Assembly: GCA_963576725.1 (NCBI GenBank) | Contig: OY755236.1 | Coordinates: 69,906,379-69,970,378, forward strand | Source of the DNA: Azorinus chamasolen | Taxonomy: Eukaryota; Mollusca; Bivalvia; Cardiida; Solecurtidae | DNA length: 64,000 nucleotides | Direction: 5' to 3' | Shown here: positions 20,606 through 32,614 of the stretch, piece by piece | How positions within the stretch are numbered: position 1 is the first letter of the stretch | Layout of the letters: every line of letters begins with the position of its first letter | Position numbers and translations under genes: made by a program | Notes under the pieces: model-generated | Databases searched by the model: none | The model's input: only the letters and a program-made list of their open reading frames with translations | What the model was told of the DNA's origin: nothing

Positions 20606-20780
20606 CTCTTTGCAGACTAATTTTTTGTCTGCAACAATTGTCATCTGCATCAATTTTTAAATAAAATTTCTTTGCAAAAGCATGATCAAATTGTCAAACA
20701 GTTTTGATCCTGATGAGATACCGCATTAAGCAGCGTCATATCTGGATCCAGACTGTTTGCATAGGTAATTACAGTTTTGT
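20606..20780. repeat. TTAA-G MITE (TTAACTCTTTGCA type)
   Basis: TTAACTCTTTGCAGAC start and hairpin CAAACAGTTTTGATCCTGAT ... GGATCCAGACTGTTTGC. The tip (GCATTAAGCAGCG) differs from the GCTCC..GGAGC tip of the other sets. Confidence 0.55.
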
Positions 20781-20799
20781 CACTAGCCTGCAAGAGATA

Positions 20800-21048
20800 A
20801 TTATTTCTTCGTTTATTCCAAATTTCAATACACCTACTGAATATTCATGGACAAAGTAGTTATAATGAAATATGGAAGGTGGAACATTGTAGCCATTTTA
20901 GAAAGTAAAGAAACAGATCTATCAAATTCCATTAGCAAACAGAGCAGACCTTGATCAGACAGCTCCTATCCTATCCATCTGACCTGGGTCTACTCTGTTT
21001 GCAGAATGCAGATGCGTGAAAACACATTTATATGAAGGAAAGGATCAA
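20800..21048 (-). repeat. TTAA-A MITE, end-degraded
   Basis: Tail (TTCCAAATTTCAATACACC, GGAACATTGTAGCC), hairpin at 20934-21003, and an eroded GAAGGAAAGGATCAA end. Confidence 0.65.
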
Positions 21049-21133
21049 TAAATAATGTTTTGCAAACAGTTTGAATTGGGTAAGAAGTCGAGGAACATGT
21101 GTATAAAATTGCAACTTGTGTGTCTGATGATAT

Positions 21134-21335
21134 TTGACCCATTACCTCATGAATATGCATGTAAGAAGTAATGACATCATCAATTGAATTGGTTAATTTT
21201 TTTGGTTGCAAATAAACATAAACATTTTCGAACATGTGGCAGAAACTATAGAATTCCATAAGCAAGCAGAGCAGACCCTGATCAGATGGCTCTAGTAGGA
21301 TCTGTCTGATCTGGGTCTACTCTGGTTGTAAGGTG
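21134..21335 (-). repeat. TTAA-B MITE
   Basis: TTGACCCATTACCTCATGAA start, long arm with GTAATGACATCATC, hairpin at about 21265-21335. The right end is missing. Confidence 0.6.
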
Positions 21336-21721
21336 TTTCTTTCAGGTATACGTTTCAGTGGAGTGATGTACATGTATTGACAGTGGAATGGTGTATTGAC
21401 ACACTGTAATATTTCTGGTCTTTCAAAGGATATAATAATGTCAATAAAACCTTTTGCATTTGACAGTGAGTCATTTGCAAATGTAGCATTTGAAATGTCA
21501 TTGCCAGTTTGTCTGTCCTCGTGGTGCTGAAGACTATTCATTGTTGTGCTCTTTCAGCTTGTGTCATTATTCCACAATATTATCAGTCTGTTTAATGCAT
21601 CATCTCTTGTTTAATAGAAAATGAGAGTCAGGCACGAGATGCCACTCAAAAATACGCAGTCACCCCAGAACCACAAATGAGATGCACACATTTAACACAC
21701 ACAACCCTGTTCCTAGATTGC

Positions 21722-21925
21722 TTATCACTGGAGCTGTCTAATCTGGATCAACTCTGTTTGCAAAGGCATGAAAAAGTAATGACCCTTTTTCAGCATGAAA
21801 ATGCTTTTTCATGCATTTGCAAACAGAGCAGACCCAGATCAGGCATCTCCCATTGGAGCCGACTGATCAGGGTCTGCTCTGTTTGCTTATGAAATTATAA
21901 CAGATCTGGCTCTACAGTCTGTTGA
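21722..21925 (+). repeat. Two TTAA-B fragments
   Basis: The right arm of one hairpin (GGAGCTGTCTAATCTGG) is followed by a second fragment with a full hairpin GCAAACAGAGCAGACCCAG ... GGTCTGCTCTGTTTGC at 21821-21889. Confidence 0.5.
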
Positions 21926-22195
21926 CTTGCAAAATCTCTCTTCCTAGACTTACTGATCCTCATGATTGACTTGTTTACCATAATAGTCACTACAGTATTT
22001 AAGTACAGTAATAGTACATGTAAGGGTCATAACTCCATGATGTACATAAATTATGTCCCTTTGAATACTTAGGGAGTTTATAGCTGACAAACAGTAGTAA
22101 GCAGTTTATTATGCACAAGTTTGTTTATTGGACATGTTTCATCATTTCGGAAATTAGGCACTCATGAAGAAAAAAGGACAAGGAATTATCCCTTT

Positions 22196-22612
22196 CCTTG
22201 ATGAATACAATGTACATACAACATGTATTAACCCTTTCCCTCATTGGCTATTTTTAGACCCAACCTCTTTGAATAAATCTACCGAAAAGGAGCATTTAAT
22301 AGAGAAAAGGGAAAATATTAGAATTGTTTTGTTTTAAAAACCATTGTGATAAATAGAACATTTGCTCTATTTATCACAATGGTTTCAAGAAGTGACAATT
22401 ACAGAGGCATAGACATATTTATGGAGGAAAGGGTTATTATAAGAAATAATGCCATCATGAATATTTTATTAGCTTAGATTTCTGTAATGGCATATAATTA
22501 TAAACAGGATTTTTTGGCCATGCATATGGCAGACTTAAACTAACAGCAGACCCTGATCAGATAACTCCTACAGCAGTTGTCAGATCTGAGATTACTCTAT
22601 TTGCAAAGCCAT
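22196..22612 (-). repeat. TTAA-B MITE interrupted by TTAA-C
   Basis: It begins TTATCCCTTTCCTTGATGAA and is cut near 22228. It resumes after 22437 as TATAAGAAATAATGCCATC, with a hairpin at about 22540-22605. The arrangement repeats that at 3243-3700. Confidence 0.6.
22228..22437 (+). repeat. TTAA-C MITE, nested
   Basis: TTAACCCTTTCCCTCATTGG start, GGAGGAAAGGGTTAT end. The hairpin has lost its tip: GATAAATAGAACATTTGC runs straight into TCTATTTATCACAATGG. Confidence 0.75.
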
Positions 22613-24067
22613 CCAAGGCACCTAGGTGAGGCAAAACATTGAAAAGAGGTCCTGAAGTAGGACTTGAAAACCACCTTACCTGTCGCTACCTCTTACTGCA
22701 TACCAGTATCTTCATGTAAACATTCTGTTGTGGCTCAACAAGGAACATTTGTATATCCCAGTGTAATGTTTAAAATTCATAAATGCTCAAAACCTGACAT
22801 GATAACAATTGCATTGCTTTCCTTTATTTGCTTTTTTTGCTGTATACATGTATTTTCCTTATTTCACTGAAATTTGATTAAAAACACAAATCCCCACAGG
22901 TTTATCACAGTTGTTCAGTAATTTCCTTGTTTGATCGTCCTACACATGCTTTGAATCATAACATAACATTGGTTCCAATACATGTATGCAGACTCGCTAA
23001 TTTTCCATCTGCCTTACTGCGGCTTCCAACCAATTATCTTTGACTTGCTGGTGAGTGAGTGGTCTTATCTCACAGTTGTTATCCTGATCTGATAATATAC
23101 AGCAACATTAAATCATACCTCAGCCTGTTTGTGACATTCAAATGTTTTGAATGTACCTGACCTTTGGGGAGTATGATGCAGCTGTCAATCATAAAGGGGG
23201 GGCTATCATTGTAGGCTGATGCTGAGTGGCTCAGGGCAGTCGGAAGCAGGAGCAGTCTTTGTGTAACACAGTGCTTATTGATGCATGCCCTCATCAACTC
23301 TCACCAGCAATCACGGCTATTGATTTTAACCCTTTCAACGCTAAGTAACTTTTGTTTGAATGAAATGTCATCAGCTTCAATTCTGAAAAATACATTTTTA
23401 CCACAATTTCTTTTAAAAACTGGATCATAGTGTCAATCTGTTTTAATCTTGAAGAGTTACTATGTAAGTTGGGACTCATTTGGCTAAAAACTAGTTGCAA
23501 CATTAACAAGGAGTTGGCTTAAGCATGCTAGTGGTTGGGCAGCAAACATTCCATGTTACTGTTCAGGTCAGTGGGATACTTCGGGACTTTGTTTGGTTCA
23601 ACTTGCCTCACTGGATATAGTCACAGTCCAGTTAACACACAAGCATGTATATAGATTACTCTGTGAATGCTGATTTTCATTGATATAATTTTATTCTACA
23701 CTCAGCACCTAGGGAAAAGTGATATGTATTGCCCGTAACCCTATTCATTGTAAGAAATAATGATGTCATAAAAAAAATTCTTTTAAAATCTCCCTAATAT
23801 GACAACATGATTGTCTGTATGCAGGTGATTGCTTAATGCAGAACGAAAATAATAGGATTGAGCTTTCTGCATATCTCTTGTCCTGCATTAAGCTACCACC
23901 TGTTTTAAAAATCTGGAATTTCACTCATATAATATTGAGACTGTACTGTGCTTACAACAAATTCAATTATGTGTATTCTTCAAACAATTTGCAGTTTTCG
24001 TGTATATTGTACTAGATGACCAGAAGATCATGGTTATACCAAGGTTATTTAATATTTATTATACTTT
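22613..24067. other. Mostly unassigned; one degraded TA-1 hairpin (23818-23950)
   Basis: A weak TA-1 hairpin is visible (ATGCAGGTGATTGCTTAATG ... TGCATTAAGCTACCACCTG). No coding exon could be supported in the rest. Confidence 0.4.
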
Positions 24068-24690
24068 TTATGCACCCCTAAAGTGGTGGCATATAGGGTT
24101 GGTCCATCCGTCCGTCTGTCGGTACGCACATCTAGAAGAATTTGTCCGGGCTCTTTCTTGGAAAGTATTTGACCAATCCACACCAAACTTTACACACAAG
24201 TTTGATAGCCATGTAAATCGCTTCTGTCATTAGGAGTTGCGGCCCTTTATTTGCAAAAATGATTTTAAAAATATCTTGTCCGGACTCTTTCATGGAAAGT
24301 ATTTGTCCAATCCTTGCCAAACTTTACATAGATGTTTGTAGCCATTATACCCTGGTCAAGTTCGATAGCCATGTAAATTGCTTCAGTCGTTTAAGAGTTG
24401 CTGCCCTTTTTATTTGCAAAACAGACTTTAAAAATATCTTGTCCGGACCCTTTCTTGGAAAGTATTTGTCCAATCCTGACCAAACTTTACACACATGTTT
24501 GTGGCCATTATATCTTGGTCAAGTTTGATAGCCATGTAAATCGCTTCAGTCGTTTAGGAGTTGCAGCCCAATATTTTAAAAAATGGCATAAATCGCTTCA
24601 GTCGTTGCATACATGATTATGGCCCTTACTTTCTGTGACAAAAAATCTTAAGTGGGGGCATCAGTGTCCTGTGGACACATTTCTAGTTTC
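24068..24690 (+). mobile_element. Tandem-core Helentron-like element, short
   Basis: It opens TGCACCCCTAAAGTGGTGGC, followed by GTCCATCCGTCCGTCTGTCG. About four core units of about 120-125 bp follow (CTTTCTTGGAAAGTATTTG, GATAGCCATGTAAATCGC). It closes GTGGGGGCATCAGTGTCC then a GTGGACACATTTCTAGTTT end. Confidence 0.6.
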
Positions 24691-25150
24691 AAAAGCAATG
24701 GAAAGAAAAGGTGAGCTTGAGAAACTTAGCAGATGGCAATTTATCAGATGATATTTGTCTAGTATTAGAAGGGTTAAGTTGAAACAGCTGATGTTGGAGC
24801 ACCAGTGTCATCTGTCAATACTGGGCATGCAGACAGGCATTATCAGCCTATTGGAAAAGCTCCGAGGGATAAGAATGCAATCAAATCCATAAACCTATGC
24901 AGCTCTAGTTCTCATTAAACACTGACATGCTGATATTTGAATTGCAGTATAAACCTGTCAATAAATTCCATGGAAATCGGTGTAACACAGCTGATGAAGT
25001 TGCATGCAGGTCAGAGTTTGATCTTGTGATTGGTAATTCCAAAGACTATAAAGACTGGTTGCTAACCTAGTACTTTGTATATGCATGCACCTTGATATCA
25101 AACCTTAGAGACAGTTGCTCTATCAGGATAATGTGGCTGTGTATGACTTG

Positions 25151-25808
25151 ATAACCCTTTACTCCACAAATACCCCTTTATACACTTGTGAAAACAGAGT
25201 AGACCCAGATCAGATGACTCCTGTAGGAGGGCCAAAGATTCATCTAATCATGTCTCCCCTAGTATACTGGGGAGACATATTGTTTTTGTGTGTTGCGTCA
25301 GTCTGTCTGTTGGTTTGTCTATCCGATTTTAATTCTCCAAAATCTTTAGTCGGATTTTCATGTTCTGGTTTGATGATTTTCTGCCAAGTTATGGGACTTT
25401 GAATTTTTACATGGAAATTTTTGTCCACACGAATTCTCCAATTGATAAGATTTTCATGAAACTTCATAGGATTGATCAGCACTATGCCTAGTTGTGCATT
25501 TCTTATTCCTGTTCCGGTTCGATGATTTTCTGCAGTTATGAGACTGAATTTTTACATGGAAATATTTGTCCGCACGGTTTCTCCAAAACCTTTGATCAGA
25601 TTTGCATGAAATTTCATAGGAGCGATCAGCACTATAATGCCTATTTGTGCATATCTTATTCCTGTTCCAGTTGGATGAATTCTGCAGAGTTATGCAAAAA
25701 TGGGGGGGGGGGGGGGGGGGGCATCAGTTTTTGTATCAAAAACAATTCTAGTTAATATTCATGATGTCATTATTTCTTCCTTGGAATATCCATGGAGTAA
25801 AAGGTTAA
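25151..25808 (+). repeat. TTAA-B MITE split by a Helentron-like element
   Basis: ATAACCCTTTACTCCACAAA start and left hairpin arm, then the insertion, then AATATTCATGATGTCATT and GGAGTAAAAGGTTAA. Confidence 0.65.
25250..25756 (+). mobile_element. Helentron-like element nested in TTAA-B, with G(20) tract
   Basis: The 5' hairpin is TGTCTCCCCTAG ... CTGGGGAGACATATTG. It has roughly two core repeats (ATTTTCATGAAACTTCATAG). A G(20) run at 25702-25721 sits at the GGGGGCATCAG motif, and the end is TTCTAGTTAA. Confidence 0.6.
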
Positions 25809-25945
25809 GGCCTACCATGTACCAGTGCTCTGCATATGGCGTTTAAGGATCTTGGGTGTCTCTAACCACGGTAAATCTCTCAAAAAGTACTTTGTAGTGT
25901 TTTTGTCAATTTTGCAATAATCTGTTGAAACTAAAGTCCACTTTT

Positions 25946-28412
25946 TAGCTCACCAGAGCACAAAGTGCTCAGGGTGAGCTTTTGTGATCGCCCGTTGTCC
26001 GTCGTCCGTCGGCGTGCGTCGTCCGTCGTTCGTCGTTTGTCGTTCGTCGTTCGTCGTCCGTCGTCAACAATTTGTACCTTTAAAAATCTTCTCCTCTGAA
26101 TCTACAGGGATCTCAACTTTCATCTTTGGCACATAGCATCTTATTCAGGTCCTCTACAAAAGTTATATAAATTATGCCCCTGGGGTCAAAATTGACCCTG
26201 CCCCAGGGGTGCCTTGTTTTCAATAGAAACATATAGTAAAACTTTGAAAATCTTCTCCTCTGAAAGCAGAAGCTTCTCAGCTTTCATAATTGGCACATAG
26301 CATCATGTTCAGGTCCTCTACAAAAGTTATATAAATTATGGCCCTGGGGTCAAAATTGGCCCCGCCCCAGGGGTAGGCAGTTTTCAATATAATCATATAG
26401 TGCAAACTTTGAAAATCTTCTCCTCTGAAACTGGAAGGTTCTCAGCTTTCATATTAAGCACATAGCATCATATTCAGGTCCTCTACAAAAGTTATATAAA
26501 TTTTGGCCCCGGGGTCAAAATTGGCCCCGCCCCAGGGGTGGGCAGTTTTCAATAGAAACAAATAGTGAAATCTTTGAAAATCTTCTTCTCTGAAACTGGA
26601 AGGCTCTCAGCTTTCACATTTGGCACATAGCATCATGTTCAGGTCCTCTACAAAAGTTAAATAAATTATGGCCCTGGGGTCAAAATTGGCCCTGCCCCAG
26701 GGGTAGGCAGTTTTCAATATAATCATATAGTGCAAACTTTGAAAATCTTCTCCTCTGAAACTGGAAGGTTCTCAGCTTTCATATTAAGCACATAGCATCA
26801 TATTCAGGTCCTCTACAAAAGTTATATAAATTTTGGCCCCGGGGTCAAAATTGGCCCCGCCCCAGGGGTGGGCAGTTTTCAATAGAAACAAATAGTGAAA
26901 TCTTTGAAAATCTTCTTCTCTGAAACTGGAAGGTTCTCAGCTTTCATATTTGGCACATAGCATCATGTTCAGGTCCTCTACATAAGTTATATAAATTATG
27001 GCCCCAGGGTCAAAATTGGCCACGCCCCAGGGGTAGGCAGTTTTCAATAGAAACAAATAGTGAAATCTTTGAAAATCTTCTCCTCTGAAACTGGAAGGTT
27101 CTCAGCTTTCATATTTGGCACATAGCATCATGTTCCGGTCCTCTACATAAGTTATATTATTTATGGCCCAGGGGTCAAAATTGGCCCGCCCCAGGGGTGG
27201 GCAGTTTTCAATAGAAACAAATAGTGAAATCTTTGAAAATCTTCTTCTCTGAAACTGGAAGGCTCTCAGCTTTCATATTTGTCACATAGCATCTTGTTCA
27301 GGTCCTCTACAAAAATTGTATAAATAATGGCCCCGGGGTCAAAATTGACCCCGCCCCAGGGGTGGGCAGTTTTCAATAGAAACAAATAGTGAAATCTTTG
27401 AAAATCTTCTTCTCTGAAACTGGAAGGTTCTTAGCTTTCATATTTGGCACAGAGGATCATGTTCAGGTCCTCTACAAATGTTATACAAATAAAGGCCCCA
27501 GGGTCAGAATTGGCTCCGCCCCAGGGGTGGGCAGTTTTCAATAGAAACAGAGTGAAATCTTTGAAAATCTTCTTCTCTGAAACTGGAAGGTTCTCAGCTT
27601 TCATATTTGGCACAGAGCATCATGTTCAGGTCCTCTACAAATGTTATGTAAATTATGGCCCCTGGGTCAAAGTTGGCCCCGCCCCAGGGGTGAGCAGTTT
27701 TCAATAGAAACAAATAGTGAAATCTTTGAAAATCTTTTCCTCTGAAACTGGAAGGTTCTCAGCTTTCATGTTTGGCAAATAGCATCATGTTCAGGTCTTC
27801 TACAAAAGTTATATAAATTTTGGCCCTGGGGTCAAAATTGGCCCCGCCCCAGGGGTGGGCAGTTCTCGATAGAAACAAATAGTGAAATCTTTGAAAATCT
27901 TCTTCTCTGAAACTGGAAGGCTCTCAGCTTTCTGATTTGGCACATAGCATCATGTTCAGGTCATCTACAAAAGTTATATAAATAATGGTCACAGGGTAAA
28001 AATTGGCCCCGCCCCAGGGGTGGACAGTTTTCAATAGAAACAAATAGTGAAATCTTTGAAAATCTTCTTCTCTGAAACTGGAAGGCTCTCAGCTTTCATA
28101 TTTGGCACAGAGCATCATGGGGTCAAAATTGGCCCTGCCACCGGGGTAGTCAGTTTTCAATAGTAACATAATTATCAAGAAACCTAAAAAAAATCTTCTT
28201 CTCTGAAACTGGAAGGTTAATCTCAGCTTTCATATTTGGCTCATAGCATCATGTTCAGGTCCCCTACAAGTTTTTCTAAATTATTCCCCTGGGGTCAAAA
28301 TTGGCCCGCCCCAGGGCCGGCTAGTTTTCTATAGAAACATATAGTGAAAACTTTGAAAATCTTCTCCTCTGATTGTCTGGTGAGCGCTTCAGGGCCATTC
28401 TGGCCCTCTTGT
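25946..28412 (+). mobile_element. Tandem-core Helentron-like element, long copy
   Basis: The 5' end is a palindrome, AGCTCACCAGAGCAC, AAA, GTGCTCAGGGTGAGCT, followed by a GTCCGTCG-rich tract (25985-26065). About 14 core units of about 166 bp follow, each with TTGAAAATCTTCTCCTCTGA, GGTTCTCAGCTTTCAT, GGCACATAGCATCATG and GGCCCCGCCCCAGGGGTG. It closes with GGTGAGCGCTTCAGGGCC, the hairpin GGGCCATTCTGGCCC, and TCTTGTT. No protein is encoded; short open frames here follow the repeat. Confidence 0.75.
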
Positions 28413-28414
28413 TA

Positions 28415-28457
28415 TTATGTCCCCCAGATCAGATCTGGGGGGCATATTGTTTTTGCC

Positions 28458-28493
<36 letters not shown>

Positions 28494-30192
28494 TTGTCCG
28501 TTTGTCTGTTTGTTTGTCAGCAACTTTAACATTGGTCATAACTTTTGAACCAGTACAGATAGAGACATGATATTAGGTATGCATATGTATCTCATAAAGC
28601 CGCACATTTTGAGGGGTGGCATGTCAAGGTCAAGGTCATCCTTCAAGGTCAGAGGTCAAATATATGAGTCAAATCACCGACTTTAACATTGGCCATAACA
28701 TTTATTCCAGTAGAGATAGAGACTTGATATTTGGCATGCTTGTGTATCTCACGAAGCCGCACATTTTGAGGGGTGACATGTCTAGGTCTAGGTCATCCTT
28801 CAGGGTCAAATGTCAAATTGTCTGTTTTTTGTCTGTAACTTAAATGCAACTTTAACATTGATCATAACTTTTGAGCCAGTACGGATAGAGACTTGATATT
28901 TGGCATGCGTATGTATCTCATAAAGCCGCACATTTTGAGCGGTGACATGTCAAGGTCAAGGTCATCCTTAAAGGTCAGAGGTCAAATATATGGGTCAAAT
29001 CACTGACTTTAACATTGGCCATAACTTTTGGACCAGTAGAGATAGAGACTTGATATTTGTCATGCGTGTGTATCTCATGAAGCTGCACATTTTGATGGGT
29101 GAAATGTCAAGGTCAACGTCATCCTTCAGGGTCAAAGGTCAAATTGTCTGTTTCTTTGTCTGTAACTTTAACATTGGTCATAACTTTTGAGCCAGTACAG
29201 CTAGTGACTTGATATTTGGCATGCATATGTATCTCATAAAGCCGCACATTTTGAGGGGTGACATTTCAAGGTCATCTTTAATGGTCAGAGGTCAAACACA
29301 TGTGTCAAATCACAGACTTTAACATTGGTCATAACTTTTGAGCAAGTACAGATAGAGACTTGATATTTGGCATGCATATGTATCTCATAAAGCCGCACAT
29401 TTTGAGGGGTGACATGTCAAGGTCAAGGTCATCCTTAAAGGTCAGAGGTCAAACATATGGGTCAAATCACTGACTTTAACATTGGCCATAACTTTTGAAC
29501 CAGTACACATAGAGACTTGATATGTGGCATGCTTGTGTATCTCATGAAGCTGCACAGTTTGAGGGGTGAAATGTCAAGGTCATCCTTCAAGGTCAAAGGT
29601 CACCAACTTCAAATTGGTCATAACTTTTGAATCAATAGAGATAGAGTCTTGATATTTGGTATGCATGTGTATCTCATGAAGCTGCCCATTTTGAGGGGCA
29701 ACATGTCAAGGTTAAGGTCATCTTTTAGGGTCAAAGGTCACCAACTTTAACATTGGCCATAACTATTGAACCTGTAGATGCAGACTTGACATTTGGTATT
29801 CACGTGTATCTCATGAAGCTGCACAGTTTGGAGGTGACATTTCAAGGTCAAGGTCATCTTTCAGGGTCAAAGGTCACCGACTTTAACATTGGCCATAACG
29901 TTTGAACCAGTAGAGATACAGACTTGATAGTTGGTATACATGTGTTTCTCATTTGGCTGCACAGTTTGAGGGGTAACATGTCAAGGTCAAGGTCATCCTT
30001 AATGGTCAAAGGTCACCAACTTTAACATTTGCCATAAATTTTGAACCAGGAGAGATACAGACTTGATATGTGGTATGCATGTGCATCCCATGAAGCTGCA
30101 CAGTTTGAGGGGTGACATGTCAAGATCAAGGTCATCCTTTAGGGTCAAATATCATATCGAGGGGGCATAGTGTTTCACAAACATATCTTGTT
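28415..30192 (+). mobile_element. Second tandem-core Helentron-like element, abutting the first
   Basis: It opens with a palindrome (GTCCCCCAGATC, AGATCTGGGGGGCATATTG), then a TGTC microsatellite (28459-28520), then about 11 core units of about 135-165 bp (TTTAACATTGGCCATAAC, GAGACTTGATATTTGGCATG, AAGGTCAAGGTCATCC). It closes with GGGGGCATAGTGTTTCACAA and ATCTTGTTG. The 44531-44918 element is a shorter relative. Confidence 0.75.
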
Positions 30193-30668
30193 GCATTTAA
30201 CCTTTGGAATAAAACTTTGAAACTTGGAACACTTATTCACCATCACAAGCTTCATCTGTAGGCAAAAGTACATAACTCTTTGAAGCATTTTGACATTATT
30301 ATGGCTCTTTTTTAACTTAGAAGCTTTGGTTATAAGGTTTGTGTTAAAGTCCACTTAATTACATAACCCTTTGAGATAAAGATTTGAAACTTGGAACATT
30401 TGTTCACGATCAAAAGCTTCATCTGTAGGCAAGAGTACATAACTCTGTTAAGCATTTTGTCAAAATTATGACCCTAAGGCCTATATAACTTAGAATTTTG
30501 GGTTAAGGTTTTTGTTTAAGTTCACTTATTTACATAACCCTGTGAGATAAAGCTTTGAAACTTGGAACACTTGTTTGACATCACAAGCTTCATAACGAGT
30601 ATTGTAACAGAATTATTTCCCTTTTTAAGTTAAGTTTTTCTTTTCATTAATATTTCAGCTCTTGTTAG
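30193..30668 (+). mobile_element. Third tandem-core element fragment
   Basis: Three units of about 165 bp (TTGAAACTTGGAACACTT, CACAAGCTTCATCTGTAGG, AGTACATAACTCT) and an end reading AGCTCTTGTTAG, again CTCTTGTT. The 5' part is missing. Confidence 0.55.
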
Positions 30669-31013
30669 TGCCATCTTACTCACCATCACAGGGTTTTATT
30701 TCATAAAAATCTTTAAACATGTAATACATGTTAGTGTCCATTAAAAAAAGTAATTATTTTCCCCGACTAGGTCCACGTTGGAATCTGTCAGTTTTTCAAA
30801 GTTTGTATTTCTCTTTTGTGTCCATTAGCTCAGATAACAAAGATTGATTAAAACCATTATGCAGTAAATCATTATCAGTAACTCTTTTATACAGATCTCC
30901 GCAGTGCCTTTTCTCTTCAAAAGTGATGCCGGAGTGTCTTACAGTTTGAATCTGATAAGATGTGTTACTCACCTAGCATCTCATCTGGATCTACAAACTT
31001 GACATATTATTTT

Positions 31014-31695
31014 TAGCTCACCAGAGCACAAAGTGCTCAGGGTGAGCTTTTGTGATTGCCTGATGTCCATCGTCCGTCGGTGTGCGTCGTCCGTCGTCAG
31101 TCGTCTGTCGTGCGTCGTCAGTCGTCAACAATTTGAACCTTTAAAAATCTTCTCCTCTGAATCAACAGGGTTCTCAGCTTTCACCTTTGGCACATAGTAT
31201 TATCTTTAGGTCCTCTACAAAAGTTATATAAATTATGGCCCTGGGGTCAAAATTGGCCCCGCCCCAGGGATGCCTTGTTTTCAATAGAAACATATAGTAA
31301 AACTTTGAAAATCTTCTCCTCTGAAACTGGAAGGCTCTCAGCTTTCATATTTGGCACAGAGCATCATGTTCAGGTCCTCTACAAAAGTTATATAAATTAT
31401 GGCCCCGGGGTCAAAATTGGCCCCGCCCCAGGGGTGGGCAGTTTTCAATAGAAACAAATAGTGAAATCTTTGAAAATCTTCTTTTCTGAAACTGGAAGGC
31501 TCTCAGCTTTCATATTTGGCACATAGCATCATGTTCAGGTCCTCTACAAAAGTTGTATAAATTATGCCAATGGGGTCAAAATTGGCCCCGCCCCAGGGGT
31601 GGCCAGTTTTCAATAGAAACATATAGTGAAAACTTTGAAAATCTTCTCCTCTGATTGTCTGGTGAGCGCTTCAGGGCCATTCTGGCCCTCTTGTT
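31014..31695 (+). mobile_element. Short copy of the 25946-28412 element
   Basis: It has the same 5' palindrome, the same GTCCGTCG tract, about three and a half core units, and the same 3' hairpin and TCTTGTT as the long copy. The copies therefore differ mainly in unit number. Confidence 0.75.
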
Positions 31696-31747
31696 ATGAT
31701 GGAATGAAGGCTTTCTGTTGGGTTATAGTGATACAATATACCTGCTA

Positions 31748-31932
31748 TACAACAGCCGCGTATTGACAGGTCTTTAAGGTACGGATGGCTGCTTAATGCA
31801 GAATGAAAGTAATGCAGAAAGCTCCTATGGGAGCTTTCTGCATGACTGTCATCCTGCATTAAGCTATCATGTGCCTGAAAGACCCACAATTAGACTTCTT
31901 TCAATTGTCCATCGTGAAGAGCTTTCATTGTA
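31748..31932. repeat. TA-1 MITE, variant ends
   Basis: TA-flanked. The hairpin GATGGCTGCTTAATGCAG ... CTGCATTAAGCTATCATG has the tip AAAGCTCCTATGGGAGCTTT. Its ends (CAACAGCC, TTTCATTG) have drifted. Confidence 0.6.
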
Positions 31933-32333
31933 TCATTGATGACTTTGTCCTCAAGTGCCACAGCATGAGCTCATCATTGCGATGATTTTATCGTGATTTC
32001 GATACATTTGCTGGAATGCTCAAGGGGATAATTTTTGCTCATGCTGAGAAAACCGTCAAAATTAATATTATTGATTAAAGGAGAAGAACACTCTATGTGA
32101 AATTGATTTGTTTTCATGTTTTGAGCCATTTGTATGACCCCAGCTATTGAAAGAATCGGGTCATCAAGTATCATTACTCTCAGTATGTCCATCAGAGCAG
32201 TGTTTCCTGTTCAATAACCTCTAAAACTGATTTTTGGATTATTTATTTTATTCATTTATCACACCACATTTCTATAGATTGATTAATATGATACAACATC
32301 AAAATACAGGTCAATTTTAATTTCAGATACATT

Positions 32334-32353
32334 CCCCCCCCCCCCCCCCCCCC
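32334..32353 (+). repeat. C(20) homopolymer tract
   Basis: Twenty consecutive C bases. From 31933 to 32614 nothing else recognisable was seen apart from the tail of a hairpin element (GGGTCTGCTCTG) near 32595. Confidence 0.8.
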
Positions 32354-32614
32354 ATTCATTTTTGTGCGCATCTGCAAATTGTGCATCATGTACATACATC
32401 CAATATCATGAGTGTCCAACTATGACGACACCCTTGATCAAATTTGTTTCAAACTCAAACAACCTTTATGTAGATATGTGCATAAAATAAAGGAATTTTA
32501 TCCTGGATCATTTTTGACAGAATGATCAATCATAGCCCTTTGATTTCTTTTATACCCCAGCTCCTCAAAACAAAAAGTGTCTTGTCCAGCTGCAGGGTCT
32601 GCTCTGTTTACTTA

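Noticed and set aside
22985..23050. Possible exon ending at GCTG|GTGAGT
   Set aside because: The frame is open but the peptide resembles neither ASH2L nor a known family, and no partner exon was seen.
27431..27707. Opposed reading frames in the tandem repeat
   Set aside because: The frames follow the period of the non-coding core units and recur with them.
25946..28412. CRISPR-like array or centromeric satellite
   Set aside because: Units are contiguous without spacers, and the array has defined transposon-like ends and a short second copy at 31014-31695.
28344..28570. Cysteine/leucine/serine-rich small proteins
   Set aside because: They are translations of the TGTC microsatellite of a Helentron-like element.
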